Positions 23,155-33,399 of a stretch of 64,000 nt of DNA are shown one piece after another. Position 1 is the stretch's first letter. Every line of letters begins with the position of its first letter. Origin of the DNA: Phlebiopsis flavidoalba (Eukaryota; Basidiomycota; Agaricomycetes; Polyporales; Phanerochaetaceae); NCBI GenBank assembly GCA_035772785.1, contig JAOCPU010000011.1, positions 248,001 to 312,000 of the forward strand, read 5' to 3'. The position numbers were made by a program, and so were the translations under genes. Below the pieces are notes generated by a model. That model did no database searches, was not told the DNA's origin, and saw only the letters and a program-made list of their open reading frames with translations.

Positions 23155-25012
23155 TTATCTCGCCCTCAGCTCTGGTCGAACGACTCCCAGGACCTCGGCG
23201 ACCCGCGCATCGCGAGGCACCATCCGCACCCGGCCGCCCTCTGCGTCCTCGCGCGGCACCGGCTGCACGTCGAACGCCCACAGGAGGCCCGCGACCGCGA
23301 GGAACGTCTCCTGTTCCGCGATGCGCCTGCTACAGGTTCCATTTAGCGTTGGGTAAAGATAGCATATAGCCACCGGCCAAGAACGAGCGGAAAGCACTTT
23401 GGCGGATAGGGGCCGAAGGGAGAAGAGAAGGGGAGCTCGGCAACTCACCTGGGCGCCGTGCAAGCGTTGATAGGGATCGCCGGAGGCGGGCTCGCCCAGA
23501 TGGCGATCGGGCTGTGCGGTGCGATAAGCATGCGGCGTGGGTAAGTACTTGGGGGTGCACGTACGTTGAATTTTTTCGGGCTCTGGGTACCGCGTTGCGT
23601 CGTTGTTCATCGCGTACTGCGGGTACTGTTAGCGGGGAGACGCAAGGCTATAATGAGCGACGCACATTGTTGAGAATGACGGGGGTGCCTTTGGCGATGC
23701 GCGTGCCGTGGTAGGTAAAATCGCTGCTCAACTGTGCAGCCTCGAGCGGGGCCGGACTGTGCACACGCTCGATTTCCTACACAGCGTATCAGCGCTATCA
23801 TCACGCAAAATAAACACACGCCGGACCTGGATAATCGCCCGCACAATAGGAGGCAACCTCTTCTCATCCTCCACCGTCGGCAGCCTCTCCCTCCCCACAA
23901 CCCCATCAACCTCCCTCTGCGCCCTAAACCGCAACTCCGGCATCTCCTTCACACCCTCCACAACCCACCGCGCCACCTCCGCCTACATCCCATCAGCCCA
24001 CACCCGCATAGAACAACACTGACCCACGCACCTTCTCCAGCCCCGGCAAGCACGGCCCCCGCACACAGGCAAACCGCCGCCTCCTCCCTCCGTCCCCGAG
24101 CCCCTCAGCCAGGAGAAACGCCGCGAGGCAGTCCGGGACGGCCTCACCCCGCCGCGCGCCGCGCGACGACGCGCCCTCGAGCAGGCCCGCGCACGTACCG
24201 AGCACCGCCTGGTGCACCGCGCGCGCGCGGTTCTCGCCGTTCCACGCGGGGAAGAGGCCGCAGCGCGTTCGATGTACTCCGCCCACAGTGGGTTCAGCAG
24301 GCGCGTGCGTTCCCTAATTCCTATCAGCTTCTTACCCTGCTAAACGCAGAAAGCAAACGCACGCGTATTGAACGGCGAGCCCCTCCCAATGCGCAACGAG
24401 CGCATGCCCCACCGGCGGCGCGCACGCCAAATACGCGCACGAGTGCGCTGTTGAGCGCTGCGCGCGCGAGGTGCGGGAACGCAGCTACGCCCTCTTTCCC
24501 GCTTTTGCCGGAGATGTAGAGCTCCTCGAGGAGCTCAGCGTTGTCGCGCTTGCGAACGCCTCCTGATTTTTCGTAAATTGCTCCGCGAGGCGTAGATGCT
24601 CATCGGGCAAGCACCCTACCCCATTATCAAAAACACCGAACAAGTGGGAAGGAGAGGGGGACCTACGAGAGTGCGAGTCTTGAGGGCGCACGGCCAAGCG
24701 GGGCGTTCACCCCGCGCATCCGAGAGCACGAGCACAGTCCTCCCGCCCAGACGCACCGCGAACAGCGGGGGGGGGAGCGACGAAACGTCTGTGCCCAGCC
24801 GTGCAGCGTCTACTTTCTGCGGCTTTTGTCGCAGCTCGAGTGAGCGATCCTACACGCGTGTCAGTATACAAGAAGGGAGAGGAGAAGGGGAGGGGGTACC
24901 GAGGAGAGGAAATACCCCGCGCGGTCCAGGGGAGGACGGGGGTACGCGTGAGGGCGTGCGCGGCGTAGAGGAAGCGGCGAGGGCTGCGAGTGAGTAGGGG
25001 AGTGGCGCTCAT
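23155..25012 (-). CDS. Cytochrome P450, apparently missing its heme-binding loop
   Basis: P450s are heme monooxygenases. The proposed start at 25012 (MSATPLLTRSPRRFLY) is followed by an exon with FAVRLGGRTVLVLSDAR. The middle includes EHLRLAEQFTKNQEAFASA and VPDCLAAFLLAEGLG. The C-terminal half is the firmest: RFRAQREVDGVVGRERLPTV and EDEKRLPPIVRAIIQ, then across a 50-nt intron EIERVHSPAPL (a K-helix ExxR), FTYHGTRIAKGTPVILNN, YAMNNDATRYPEPEKF and DRHLGEPASGDPYQR. The end RRIAEQETFLAVAGLLWAFD matches the L-helix after the heme Cys, with a stop at 23155. Between DPYQR and RIAEQE the FxxGxRxCxG loop cannot be found in any frame, and the I-helix region reads LAGAGE without the usual Thr. Either bases are missing from the sequence or this is a dead gene. 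The subfamily cannot be assigned. Confidence 0.72.
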
Positions 25013-25414
25013 TCTGTGTCTTTGCGCTACGCGAACGCGAGGCAGGCGAGAACTAATATACCTGTAGGGTACGTCAGCGCGGGACGGCCACGCCCGGGGT
25101 TTTCGCTGCTGATACCAAGCTCTCAAAATAACGCGGGGGACCCAATGAGACGCGGTGTATTGCGCTCGCATTAGGTACCGATAACCCCGCCCCGGCACAA
25201 GGTCGTCGCCGTACGCGCACGCAACTCCATGAGATCACGCCTGTCGCGCACAAAGCGGCCACGGCCCTTTTTCCGAGGCACCCCGGACGCAGCAGGAGCG
25301 CACGGGCCACAAAGTGCAGAGGATTAGAAAATGCGACTCCATTTCCGTCTATCTTGACTGTACATGAAGAGGCTGTAATTTTATCTACGGTGCCGAAAAC
25401 TACGAATACGCCCA

Positions 25415-27082
25415 TTAGAATACGAGATTGGGGGAGGGAGGGGCGGGAACCTCCCTGTCTAGTAGCATGAGCGACGACGTGTCCGCGCGGAGACGGTTGT
25501 AGTCGAGGAGGCCGTCGATGGGGCCGACCGCCGCGAGCGAGAACTACGTAAATCCAAATGAGTGGGTGTCAAGGGAGAGGAGCAGAAACAACTTACGTCC
25601 TTTGTCCCAGATGTACTTCTTCGCGACGGCAGCTGGATGTCCTCCGTCGAGACGGCGTCGACGGCAAACTCGATCTTGCTGCCGGGGTCATGCGGCGGCC
25701 GGCCGCCCCGGTGGTGACGAGCTGGCGGCCAATGTCCTCCGCGATGGCGGTGGTGCCGTCGAGGGTGAGGAGGAGGCTCGCCATTGAGCTGGCTCTTGGC
25801 GCGCTCGACCACGGTGTCGGTCGGCGCGATGGCCATGCGCGTCCACTCGCGGAGCGTAAAGTGCATCAGGTCGTCACACGTTCACGAGGTTCTCCGTCAC
25901 ACGAGGTAGATGCCCACAGGCCCGTGTTCCCGCGTACGACGTCGAGAAGGACATGAAGCTGTTCGCGAGGTTGTTCGACGACACGATGTGCGACAGCCCG
26001 CGAGGACAAGCAGCGGACGCGCTGCCGAGCGGACCGGTACCCAGTTGCCCATGATCGACTGCATCACGAGCATCGGGAAGTAGTCCGGCGAGCTCCAGCC
26101 CACGACCGCCTCCACCGCGACCGCCAATGTGCGCCGTCGGCAGCGTGTCGTCACGCACGCGCACCTCGGAGCCAGTGAACGTCGTCTTGGCGTGTGCGAG
26201 GCGGCCGAGGGGGATGGGGTTCGAGGAGACGGGGAGGGTTGGAGAAGTGCTGTTCGGCGAGCTTGACGAGCTCGGCGTGGTCGACGCCGCCCGTGCCGGA
26301 CGAGGACCATGCGGTCCGCGGTGTAGTTGTGTTGATGTAGCCCGAGAGTTCGTCGCGGTTGATGGAGAGGATGTGTTCTGCTTGGGGCCCAGGATCGTGC
26401 GGGCCGAGGGGCTGGCCTGCGCACGGTCATTCGAAATGCCCGCCGGTCATTGGCTAAGCACGTACCTCGGAACGCCACAGAGTGCAAGTGGTCAAACACA
26501 ACCTCCTCCATCTGCTTGTCGACCTCCTGCTGCTCGCGCAGAATAACGTCGCGCTCCCGCTCAATCGCCGACTTGTCGAGCTTCGAGTTCTGGAGGATGT
26601 CGGAGATGATGTCCACCGTCTGCCCGACGTCCTTGCGGAAGCTCTTTGCGTAGTGTAGACCGTCTGCTCGCGGGACGTGTAGGCGTTCAGATGTGCGCCA
26701 AGATTCTCCACTTCGAGCTCCAGAGCGTGCTGGCTACGCTTGTTCGTGCCCTTGAAGGCCATGTGTTCGAGGAAGTGCGCCGTTCCGCTCGTCTTGTCCG
26801 TCTCCGCACGCGAGCCGGCATCTATCCAGACACCGACGGTCGCAGTCTGCGCATGTGGGTGGGCCTCAGTAGCGACTGTCAGGCCATTGGGGAGTGTTGT
26901 AAGTTGGGTAATGGGTGCGTTCACTGCCGTCGCGAAAGACCTCCAGGGCCGGGCCAGTTGCTGTTCAGGCCGTCAGGGGAGCAGCGCCAAGAAAACAGTG
27001 CAGCAAAAAAACACTCACAGACTGGCCGCGCGACACTGCGCAGTGACCGCGCGAGCGAGGAAGAGAGTGCCCGGGAAACCAT
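25415..27082 (-). CDS. MAS1: Mitochondrial processing peptidase beta subunit
   Basis: The catalytic subunit of the matrix metallopeptidase that removes presequences from imported proteins; it works as a heterodimer with the alpha subunit. The first exon (27082 downward) reads [20 protein letters not shown], a textbook Arg/Ser-rich amphipathic presequence, ending at a GTGAGT donor. Next come [20 protein letters not shown] and [19 protein letters not shown], then the inverted zinc motif [11 protein letters not shown] at about 26777-26745 and, downstream, [18 protein letters not shown] with the third zinc-ligand Glu. The C-terminus reads [16 protein letters not shown], then [20 protein letters not shown], and ends [17 protein letters not shown] at TAA (25415-25417). 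The tail is slightly longer than I would expect for the family. Frameshifts affect the middle (25,900-26,450). It is divergent from ETF beta, with about 240 bp between them. Confidence 0.9.
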
Positions 27083-27322
27083 TGAGCTCGTCGTCGTTGG
27101 CGTTGAGGTCAGAATAGTCGGGGATTCACGGTGCTCACGGGCATGGCCGAATTTTCAAGTTCCGACCTTGACGCTTTGAGCGGCGCTCCCCTTCCCCGCA
27201 CTCCCTGAGCGCCCACAACCGGTTTCCTGCGAGATTGTCCAGGCCGAGTCGCACCTCCCCTGGTCATTTTGTGTCCATCACGACGTATCTTTTGTGAGGC
27301 CTACTCCCTACTCCCGCGCGTT
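27083..27322. promoter_or_regulatory. Bidirectional promoter region of MPP beta and ETF beta
   Basis: The roughly 240 bp between the MPP beta ATG (27082, minus) and the first recognisable ETF beta codons (about 27324, plus) must hold both promoters. It has pyrimidine-rich stretches (CTACTCCCTACTCCC) near the ETF beta side and no TATA box that I can support. Confidence 0.5.
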
Positions 27323-27323
27323 T

Positions 27324-28310
27324 ACTCAACATTCTCGTCCCAATAAAGAGGTCAGCTATCTTATGTTCTCGTGCTGCTTTCTGCTGCTTGACGCGTTTCT
27401 CAGGGTAGCTCACGGACCCCAGGACCATTGACTATGCCGTCAAGATTCGCGTAAATCCTGACCAGAAGGGTGTGGACCTGAATGTCAAGCATTCCATGGT
27501 GCGTCGCACATCTACTTTATTTCTTCTATTATCCTGACTTTCTCTAGAACCCTTTTGATGAAATTGGTGCGTCCCCATCTAGCTGTGCGTGAGATGAGTG
27601 ACATTCATTACCCTTCCCAAAGCCGTGGAGGAGGCCGTCCGCCTGCGCGAGAAGCTAAAGGACCAAGTCAAGAGCATCAAAGTGGTCACCATTGGCCCGC
27701 AAAGGGCGTCGAAACGCTGCGGACCGCGCTCGCCATGGGCGCAGACTCACGGTATTTCACGTGGAAGTGCCGGACTCTGCTGCCCCCGCCGGAACCGCTC
27801 GGTGTCGCCAAGGCCCTGCGCGCCCTCATCGAGAAGCAGAAGGACGGTGTCGACCTCGTCCAATCATGGGCAAGCAGGCGATCGACGACGACGCGGGCCA
27901 GACCGGCCAGATGCTCGCGGGGCTCATGGACTGGCCCCAGGCGACCTTTGCCAGTAAACTGGTGATCGACCCCGCGACGAAAGTGGCGGATGTTACTCAG
28001 GAAATCGACGGAGGCCTTCAGGAGGTGAAGGCGAAGCTTCCCCTCGTTGTGACAACAGACCTCCGGTACGTCGCTGTGCTGACTGTGCTGCAATTCCATG
28101 ACTCACAATCATATTTTTCAGGTTAAACGGTATGATATTGCCTTTCGGACCTCTAGAGCTTGACTGACAATCGAATCAAGAGCCCCGTTACGCGTCCTTG
28201 CCTAACATTATGAAAGCCAAGAAGAAGCCGATAGAGAAATTCTCGCCGGCCGACCTGGGAGTGGATTTGACACCCCGGCTTGAGACTTTTTGGTGCGTCA
28301 AGGTAATTTA
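27324..28310 (+). CDS. Electron transfer flavoprotein beta subunit
   Basis: ETF beta pairs with ETF alpha in the mitochondrial matrix, binds AMP, and carries electrons from acyl-CoA dehydrogenases to ETF-ubiquinone oxidoreductase. Exon 1 ends LNILVPIKR at 27350. Exon 2 (27423-27498) reads [20 protein letters not shown] to KHSM. Exon 3 is only 19 nt (27548-27566, NPFDEI). Exon 4 starts at 27623 ([20 protein letters not shown]) and includes [34 protein letters not shown] and [19 protein letters not shown], ending at 28065. An 8-nt exon (28122-28129) follows, then [20 protein letters not shown] from 28181, the family's recognition-loop signature. Two problems remain. No in-frame ATG precedes exon 1, because a TGA lies upstream. 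After LTPRLETF the usual last 35 or so residues are absent and a T/G-rich tract follows. Frameshifts occur near 27700 and 27755. Confidence 0.9.
28122..28129 (+). other. 8-nt microexon of the ETF beta gene
   Basis: GTTAAACG sits between TTTTTCAG and GTATGA. Joining CTC-CG, this octamer and AG-CCC restores the phase and the conserved residues D-L-R-L-N-E-P-R-Y; without it the family signature is broken. The flanking introns are 56 nt (28066-28121) and 51 nt (28130-28180). Confidence 0.85.
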
Positions 28311-28640
28311 GAGCTTTGGTTTTAGGTTGTCCAAATTACGACATTTTCTGTTCCGTTTTTGGTTTATTGTATTCTTTTTTTTGTGTGATGAGTTTGTGTG
28401 ACTGTTGTGTTGGGTGGTTTTTGGGGTTTTTTTGTTCCGTTTCTTTTTTTTGAAGGACGTGACTATTTTTCTAATTCCTGTACTGGGTTTTGTTTACTTG
28501 TGGCTTGTTTGTTGTTTTGTTTTTTCGTGCGTTTCCATCGGCTGCTTTTTTGTTAATTTTTATTTCATCCAGGTTATTTTGAGACTCTTCTGTGTTGTTA
28601 ACGAGTTTTTGTTTTCTTGTTCGCGAAGTTTTGTCTGAAG
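28311..28640 (+). repeat. T/G-rich low-complexity tract
   Basis: About 330 bp dominated by T with G and very little A or C on the plus strand, including several runs of 7-8 T. It starts where the last exon of ETF beta should be. It contains a 77-codon hydrophobic frame that is a by-product of T richness. Confidence 0.7.
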
Positions 28641-29689
28641 GAGGTGGTTACGTTCCTGTCATCGGCAAGCCATGCCAGGATGATATATGCGATACTGAAG
28701 AGGCTGTTTCTAATTCTAATGCAGTCCCAAGCACATTAAACATGCTAAATATCTACTTATTGAATATCGACATCGTACCACCCAATATTGCGACCATAGT
28801 TCGCGCACACGCCAAGTGTCGTTTATCCCGCGACCCCCAGTACACAGCGACGTTCAAATACCGCCGTTCACGGCCGAAACTTCTCATTCGCTGCAAGTCC
28901 CGGTGTACATCCTGGGTCATACACCGGACACAAATCCTTGGTGGCTTGACTCATGACGAGGTCCCATGCCCGGCTAGGGGCACCGGTGCACGGTGCACTT
29001 GGTCCACCATTGACTCACCATCAACTTGCGACTCGACCTCGTCGCTACCATGAGCACGAGAACAACAGTCGAGACATTGTGGAAGCAAATGGTCTTCCAA
29101 AACGCTGGCTTCGCGCCTCGCTCCTGGGTAAAACATCTGACCCTTCTGTTGATTCGTCTTTCAAGCAGCTGGGAACCATGCTGCTCAGATGAGTGAGCCC
29201 TGAAGTCCACTCGTGCCATACCCATCACCGAACGATTCATCTGAGTAGTCCTCTGTCGGCCTGTCGCCGCGCTCGCAGCAGCTCATTTTTTATGAGCTGA
29301 ACACAGGAAAGATCGAAGACGGTCCCTCTAGTTGATAAGAGACATGCTTACCTCTCGCGTTCAGTGAAGTGCACCGTAATTATGATGACGTCATTTACCA
29401 TGCTCCCCTGCCGTGTAGGGAGAGCGAAGGTCGTACCTACAACAAGTCAGTACGGATCAGCTGTTACGGCTTCTAGGTGAGCTATGTCAATGAAATGGCC
29501 GGGGAATGTTGTAACAAAACCAAGGAACAATAATCTACGTCCGTCAAGATTCACTACCAATTTTTCCCGCAATGAGTGGTCAGAGCTATTCCCAAACCTA
29601 CTGACTACACTGAAAACTTCTCACTCGCCTTTTCAGCCACCGACGCGGTAATCCTAGACGTTCTGTCAGCGATGGAACCGACAAAAACA
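28641..29689. other. No recognisable gene; expected location of the CoA-transferase 5' part
   Basis: A family III CoA-transferase of this type should start some 100-150 codons before the first block I can read at about 29740. I could not find those exons here. Open frames such as 28592-29053 (plus) have no motif. A DSSFKQL fragment at about 29150 is too short to interpret. Confidence 0.3.
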
Positions 29690-30919
29690 GTCACATGTGG
29701 CGGAATATGCATTTCAGTATGAATTGCATTTGACTTTGAAGAAGAAGCTGCACTCTCGCAAGAGGGTGGCGACCGCGTAGGCGGTGTGAGGATTGGGAAC
29801 AGAGCATCGGCTCAGGGCAAAGCTCTGGGCAGGCGACACCGCCTGTCTCGCTGATCAAGTCTGTGAGGCTCCTAGACGAATGGTGAACCCTGAGCATCGC
29901 GCCGCTGCAGGTATCAGGGTACTCGACTTACTCGAGTGCTTGCCGGGCCGGTATGCGGGCGCATCACTGCGGTACGCTTAAGCTCGACCTGCGAAACAGA
30001 AAGTAGGACCACTTACATAGCCCATGGTGCCGACGTACTGTGGATTACCTCTCCTAAGCTTCCTGACCTCCCCGACCTAGATATCGACACCTCGCGCGGC
30101 AAACGCACCACTCAGCTCGATCTAACGCAGTCAGAGGACAGAGCGACCCTAGCGGAGCTCGTGAAAGATGCGGACGTGTTCCTGCAGGCGTATCGTCCGG
30201 GTGGTCTCGCTGACAAGGGTTTCGGCGTGACCGACGTCGTGTCTGCAAAACCTGGGATCGTGTATGCGAGTTTGTGTGCGTACGGCTGGGAGGGACCGTG
30301 GAAGGATCGTCGAGGAGTATGGGCTTGAAAGATGCTGCATTTAATCAAACTCATGCTCTTTCTCTCTAGTTTGACTCGCTGGTGCAGACAGCGACAGGAT
30401 TCAATGCAGCTGAGGCCGAGGCATATGCAGGTTATAAAAGCGAATCGACGTCGCAGCCTTTGCCGCCCAAAGCTCTACCCCTTCAAGCCCTGGACCATGC
30501 CGCGGGATACCTACTTGCGTTTGGAATAAGTGCTGCTCTCTGCAAAACGATTACTGTACGTGTCGGTATTTCGCACCATTATCAGACGCTAATATCGCCT
30601 GTAGGAGGGAGGTTCATGGGAAGTCCGCGTCTCCCTAGCAGCCGTAGGCCAATGGATACGTTCGCTCGGCCGAATCGACCCCAACACGGCGTTCACTCAG
30701 GGACCCCCTCTTCCGCCTCGTGTGCTTCCCCAAGACGCAGAAATAGCAGCTCTGTCGGCCGACCTTAGTCAGGCTCTGGGCGACAGGCCGGGTGAGAAAC
30801 CGAGGAGAACAATGACAGCTTTGAAACATAGCGCAGTCTTATCTGAGACGCCTGTACAAGAGGGTGAGGCTCCGATGGGTTTGTCAGTCCATTCTCCAGT
30901 ATGGTTACCTAGGGGTTGA
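29690..30919 (+). CDS. CoA-transferase family III (CaiB/BaiF, AMACR-like), 5' end not found
   Basis: Family III enzymes transfer CoA between acids or, as alpha-methylacyl-CoA racemase, epimerise branched acyl-CoAs. The first readable block, with frame changes, is CEDWEQSIGSGQ and ATPPVSLIK (29785-29865), then VNPEHRAAAGIRVLDL, VLAGPVCGR and GADVLWITSPKLPDLPDLDI, followed by DTSRGKRTTQLDL. The strongest part is KDADVFLQAYRPGGLADKGF and KPGIVYASLCAYGWEGPW; the Asp in the KDADV segment is in the region of the family's catalytic Asp. Later exons give FDSLVQTATGFNAAEAEAYA, LQALDHAAGYLLAFGISAAL and GGSWEVRVSLAAVGQWIRSL, with stop TGA at 30917-30919. About 100-150 N-terminal residues are missing or unreadable. 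A partner of ETF in branched fatty acid oxidation is possible but only inferred. Confidence 0.8.
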
Positions 30920-31251
30920 GTGCAACTTGGACAATGGAGAGGACTCAATTTGACCCGAGCCATTTGATTGCGAAGAGCTTGCGGAAGTTGAAGAGAAAAT
31001 ATTGCATATTAAAACCAGAAGAATTAACCTCATGGCAGTAGCTACTAAACGACTGTTCCTATCCACGCCCGTGGTTTTGTTTTGCGATTTTCCGCGTTCT
31101 GCGGCGTGCCCCTAGAAGGGCGTCTATATCAGCGCGCTCACGTGATGTGCCCATTCACGCCGCGTTTGGCCTTGGTTCGAGTTGTCTTATCCTGCTCCTC
31201 CACCGTCAAGTCCTGGTCGTTCCGTTTCACTAGCGCAACCCACTCGTAGCC
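30920..31251. other. Intergenic region and Aurora kinase promoter
   Basis: AT-rich just after the CoA-transferase stop, then CCAC-containing leader sequence before the ATG at 31252. No gene seen. Confidence 0.4.
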
Positions 31252-32838
31252 ATGACCTCGATTGGCCAAGTAACGAGGCAGATTGCTGCCCTCGAAATCT
31301 CCTCGAAACAAAACACCACGCGGCCAGCAGCCCCGACACACCAGAAGAAACCCAGCCAGAGCGGCCAGAACGTCTCCAAGCTCCTCTCGAAATTCGCCGC
31401 GCCAAATCCTGCGCCCATACAGAAGTCATCATCATCATCTGCGATACCTACCAAATCTTCTTCGAGAGCTCCTTCACCCACCAAAGCAGCGGCTGCACCT
31501 GCACCTGCTCCAGCCCCGGCCGCTGCTCCTTCACAAACTACAATAGACATCAAGGCGGTAAGGATGGGATGGATTTTCGAGATTGACGAGGAGGAACAGA
31601 GGGGATTAATCGGTGTACGGTGAATATGCGCTGGACTCAGCCTCGCACCTTGACTCCGCTGTGGCCCGGTACGCCCTCGTGTTTCGCTTATGTACTCATT
31701 AGCCCAGTCCCGACCCCGTCCGCCTCCCCAGGGTATCGTCCAAACTAGCGTGAAATGGGCATCAATGTAACCCGTACTTCGACATTTGGACCGTGCACTA
31801 GGAAAGGGCAAGTTCTGCCCGCCAGTCTACATGGTCCGCTACGATAAGTGCGAGCCAGAAAACCCTAATCCTCCAGCCCTCAAAGGTGTCCCTCTACAAA
31901 GCCGAGATCGTGCCGGTGGCGGGTGGTCGCGGATGGAGAAGCAAATCCAGGTCCGCCGACAGATTGAGATCCGGGTCAGAACCTTCTGACTCACCCACAA
32001 GTCCCCTGCGCCATGGTACCATGCCCATTACCGTTCCACTACGAGAAAGCCGTCCTCTTCCTCAATGGTGCTCCCGATTTTGCGGGTCAAGTGCGTAGCT
32101 GTACAAGCAGCTCACTAGAGGCGCAGAACAAGCATCAGGAAAACGAGAAAACAATTCAGTGACCAAAGCACGGATGCTTTCTCTGAGAGGCGCAGCGAGC
32201 GCGCTACATCGCCAGATGGCCGACGCGCTCATTTACCTGCACGGGGAAGCACGTAACCTATCACCGCTGATATCAAGCCGGAGAACCTCCTGCTGGGGAT
32301 CAACGGAGAGTTGAAGATTGGCGACTTTGGGCTGGAGTGTTCATAGTGCTCCAGGAAACCGGAGGAAGACGCTGTGCGGCTCACGCTCGACTATCTCCCG
32401 AGCAGAGATGGTCGAGCGGGAAGGAGCACTCTGAGAAGGTCGACTATATTGGGCCCTCGGTGTTCTCACGTATGAATTCATCGTCGTTGCCCCTCCATTC
32501 GAAGACCTGACTGGCTACACGGTGCGCGCATTCATATGGACCTTCTTACATTCCTCTCGTCTTATGTATGCTCCAGCCACATACAAGCGGATAGCTAGGG
32601 TCGACCTGAAAATCCACCTCTCCAAGGTTCTCATCGAAGCCCGTGATCTCATCACCAAGGTAGGTACTCAGACAACTTTGTTCAAAAAGCTATACTGAAG
32701 TATCCGCGATGTGCCTAGCTGCTGCAATACGACCCCGAGAAGCGACTCCCTCTCACCGATGTCCGGAAACACCCCTGGATAACGACTGCATCCGCTTCCA
32801 AGAGCGCTCGACAGCTGCCCGCGCCTCATGATACATGA
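31252..32838 (+). CDS. Aurora-type serine/threonine protein kinase
   Basis: Aurora kinase (Ipl1/Ark1) is the catalytic subunit of the chromosomal passenger complex and corrects kinetochore attachment in mitosis. The N-terminal exon [20 protein letters not shown] is followed by a basic, Ser/Pro/Ala-rich extension ([18 protein letters not shown]). The kinase domain starts near 31780: RALGKGKF with VYMVR (glycine loop), SLYKAEIV, then the region of RHP...[30 protein letters not shown], then HR followed after a one-base slip by [20 protein letters not shown] (catalytic loop and DFG, about 32255-32335). The activation segment RKTLCG...YLP..EMVE is the Aurora T-loop. Then come [39 protein letters not shown] and a short end [10 protein letters not shown] at TGA (32836-32838). 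There are several frameshifts, including one inside HRD. The Aurora T-loop RKTLCGT and short C-terminus distinguish it from other AGC-like kinases. Confidence 0.85.
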
Positions 32839-33399
32839 TACCTGACCTTCTCTTGCAGACATCTCTTCCTGCTCATGCTCTGTATCGCATCTTGTACTAT
32901 ACTTGGCGATTGCCACGGCTTGTATCTATTCGCTGGAGGCCCGACCGTTGATCGTACGTGGCGCTGAGATCGATCCTGGCCAAATTCCAGCTGTGTGGCT
33001 TGTTCGACTCCGCGACGCGGGGGACTTATGACCGCGATGCAGTTCGTGGTTGAAATTGCTGAATATTGAGGGGGATTCACACAGTCCCATACATACCTGC
33101 CATGCAGCTACAAGCACAGGAAACACGGAACCTGACCGCCTCCGCGACGACCAGTCTACCGCCGCCCCGACGAGCTCCGAGACAGTGCGGCCTCGGAATG
33201 CCGCTCCAGCTGACCGTCCATGGACTGCATACCCCCCCTCCGACTCGGGCAGAGCCAAACAGACGCTCCCGCAGCCTGGGCAACGTCAAATATAAAATAC
33301 ATTGCGCACGCCGCTGTCCATGGCCAAGCCAAAGACCGGTCCCGCTAATATACACTTGGTAGATCCAGATATGAGCTTCCCCTCTTACCGTTCCCCACG
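32839..33399. other. Convergent intergenic region between Aurora kinase and Stealth-like gene
   Basis: This stretch contains open frames on both strands (for example 32926-33258 minus, 33066-33362 plus) without motifs. The exact 3' end of the Stealth-like gene is uncertain and could extend into it. Confidence 0.35.

Noticed and set aside
28405..28638. 77-codon hydrophobic frame in the T-rich tract
   Set aside because: Phe/Val/Cys richness is a direct result of T/G-rich sequence, not of selection for a membrane protein.
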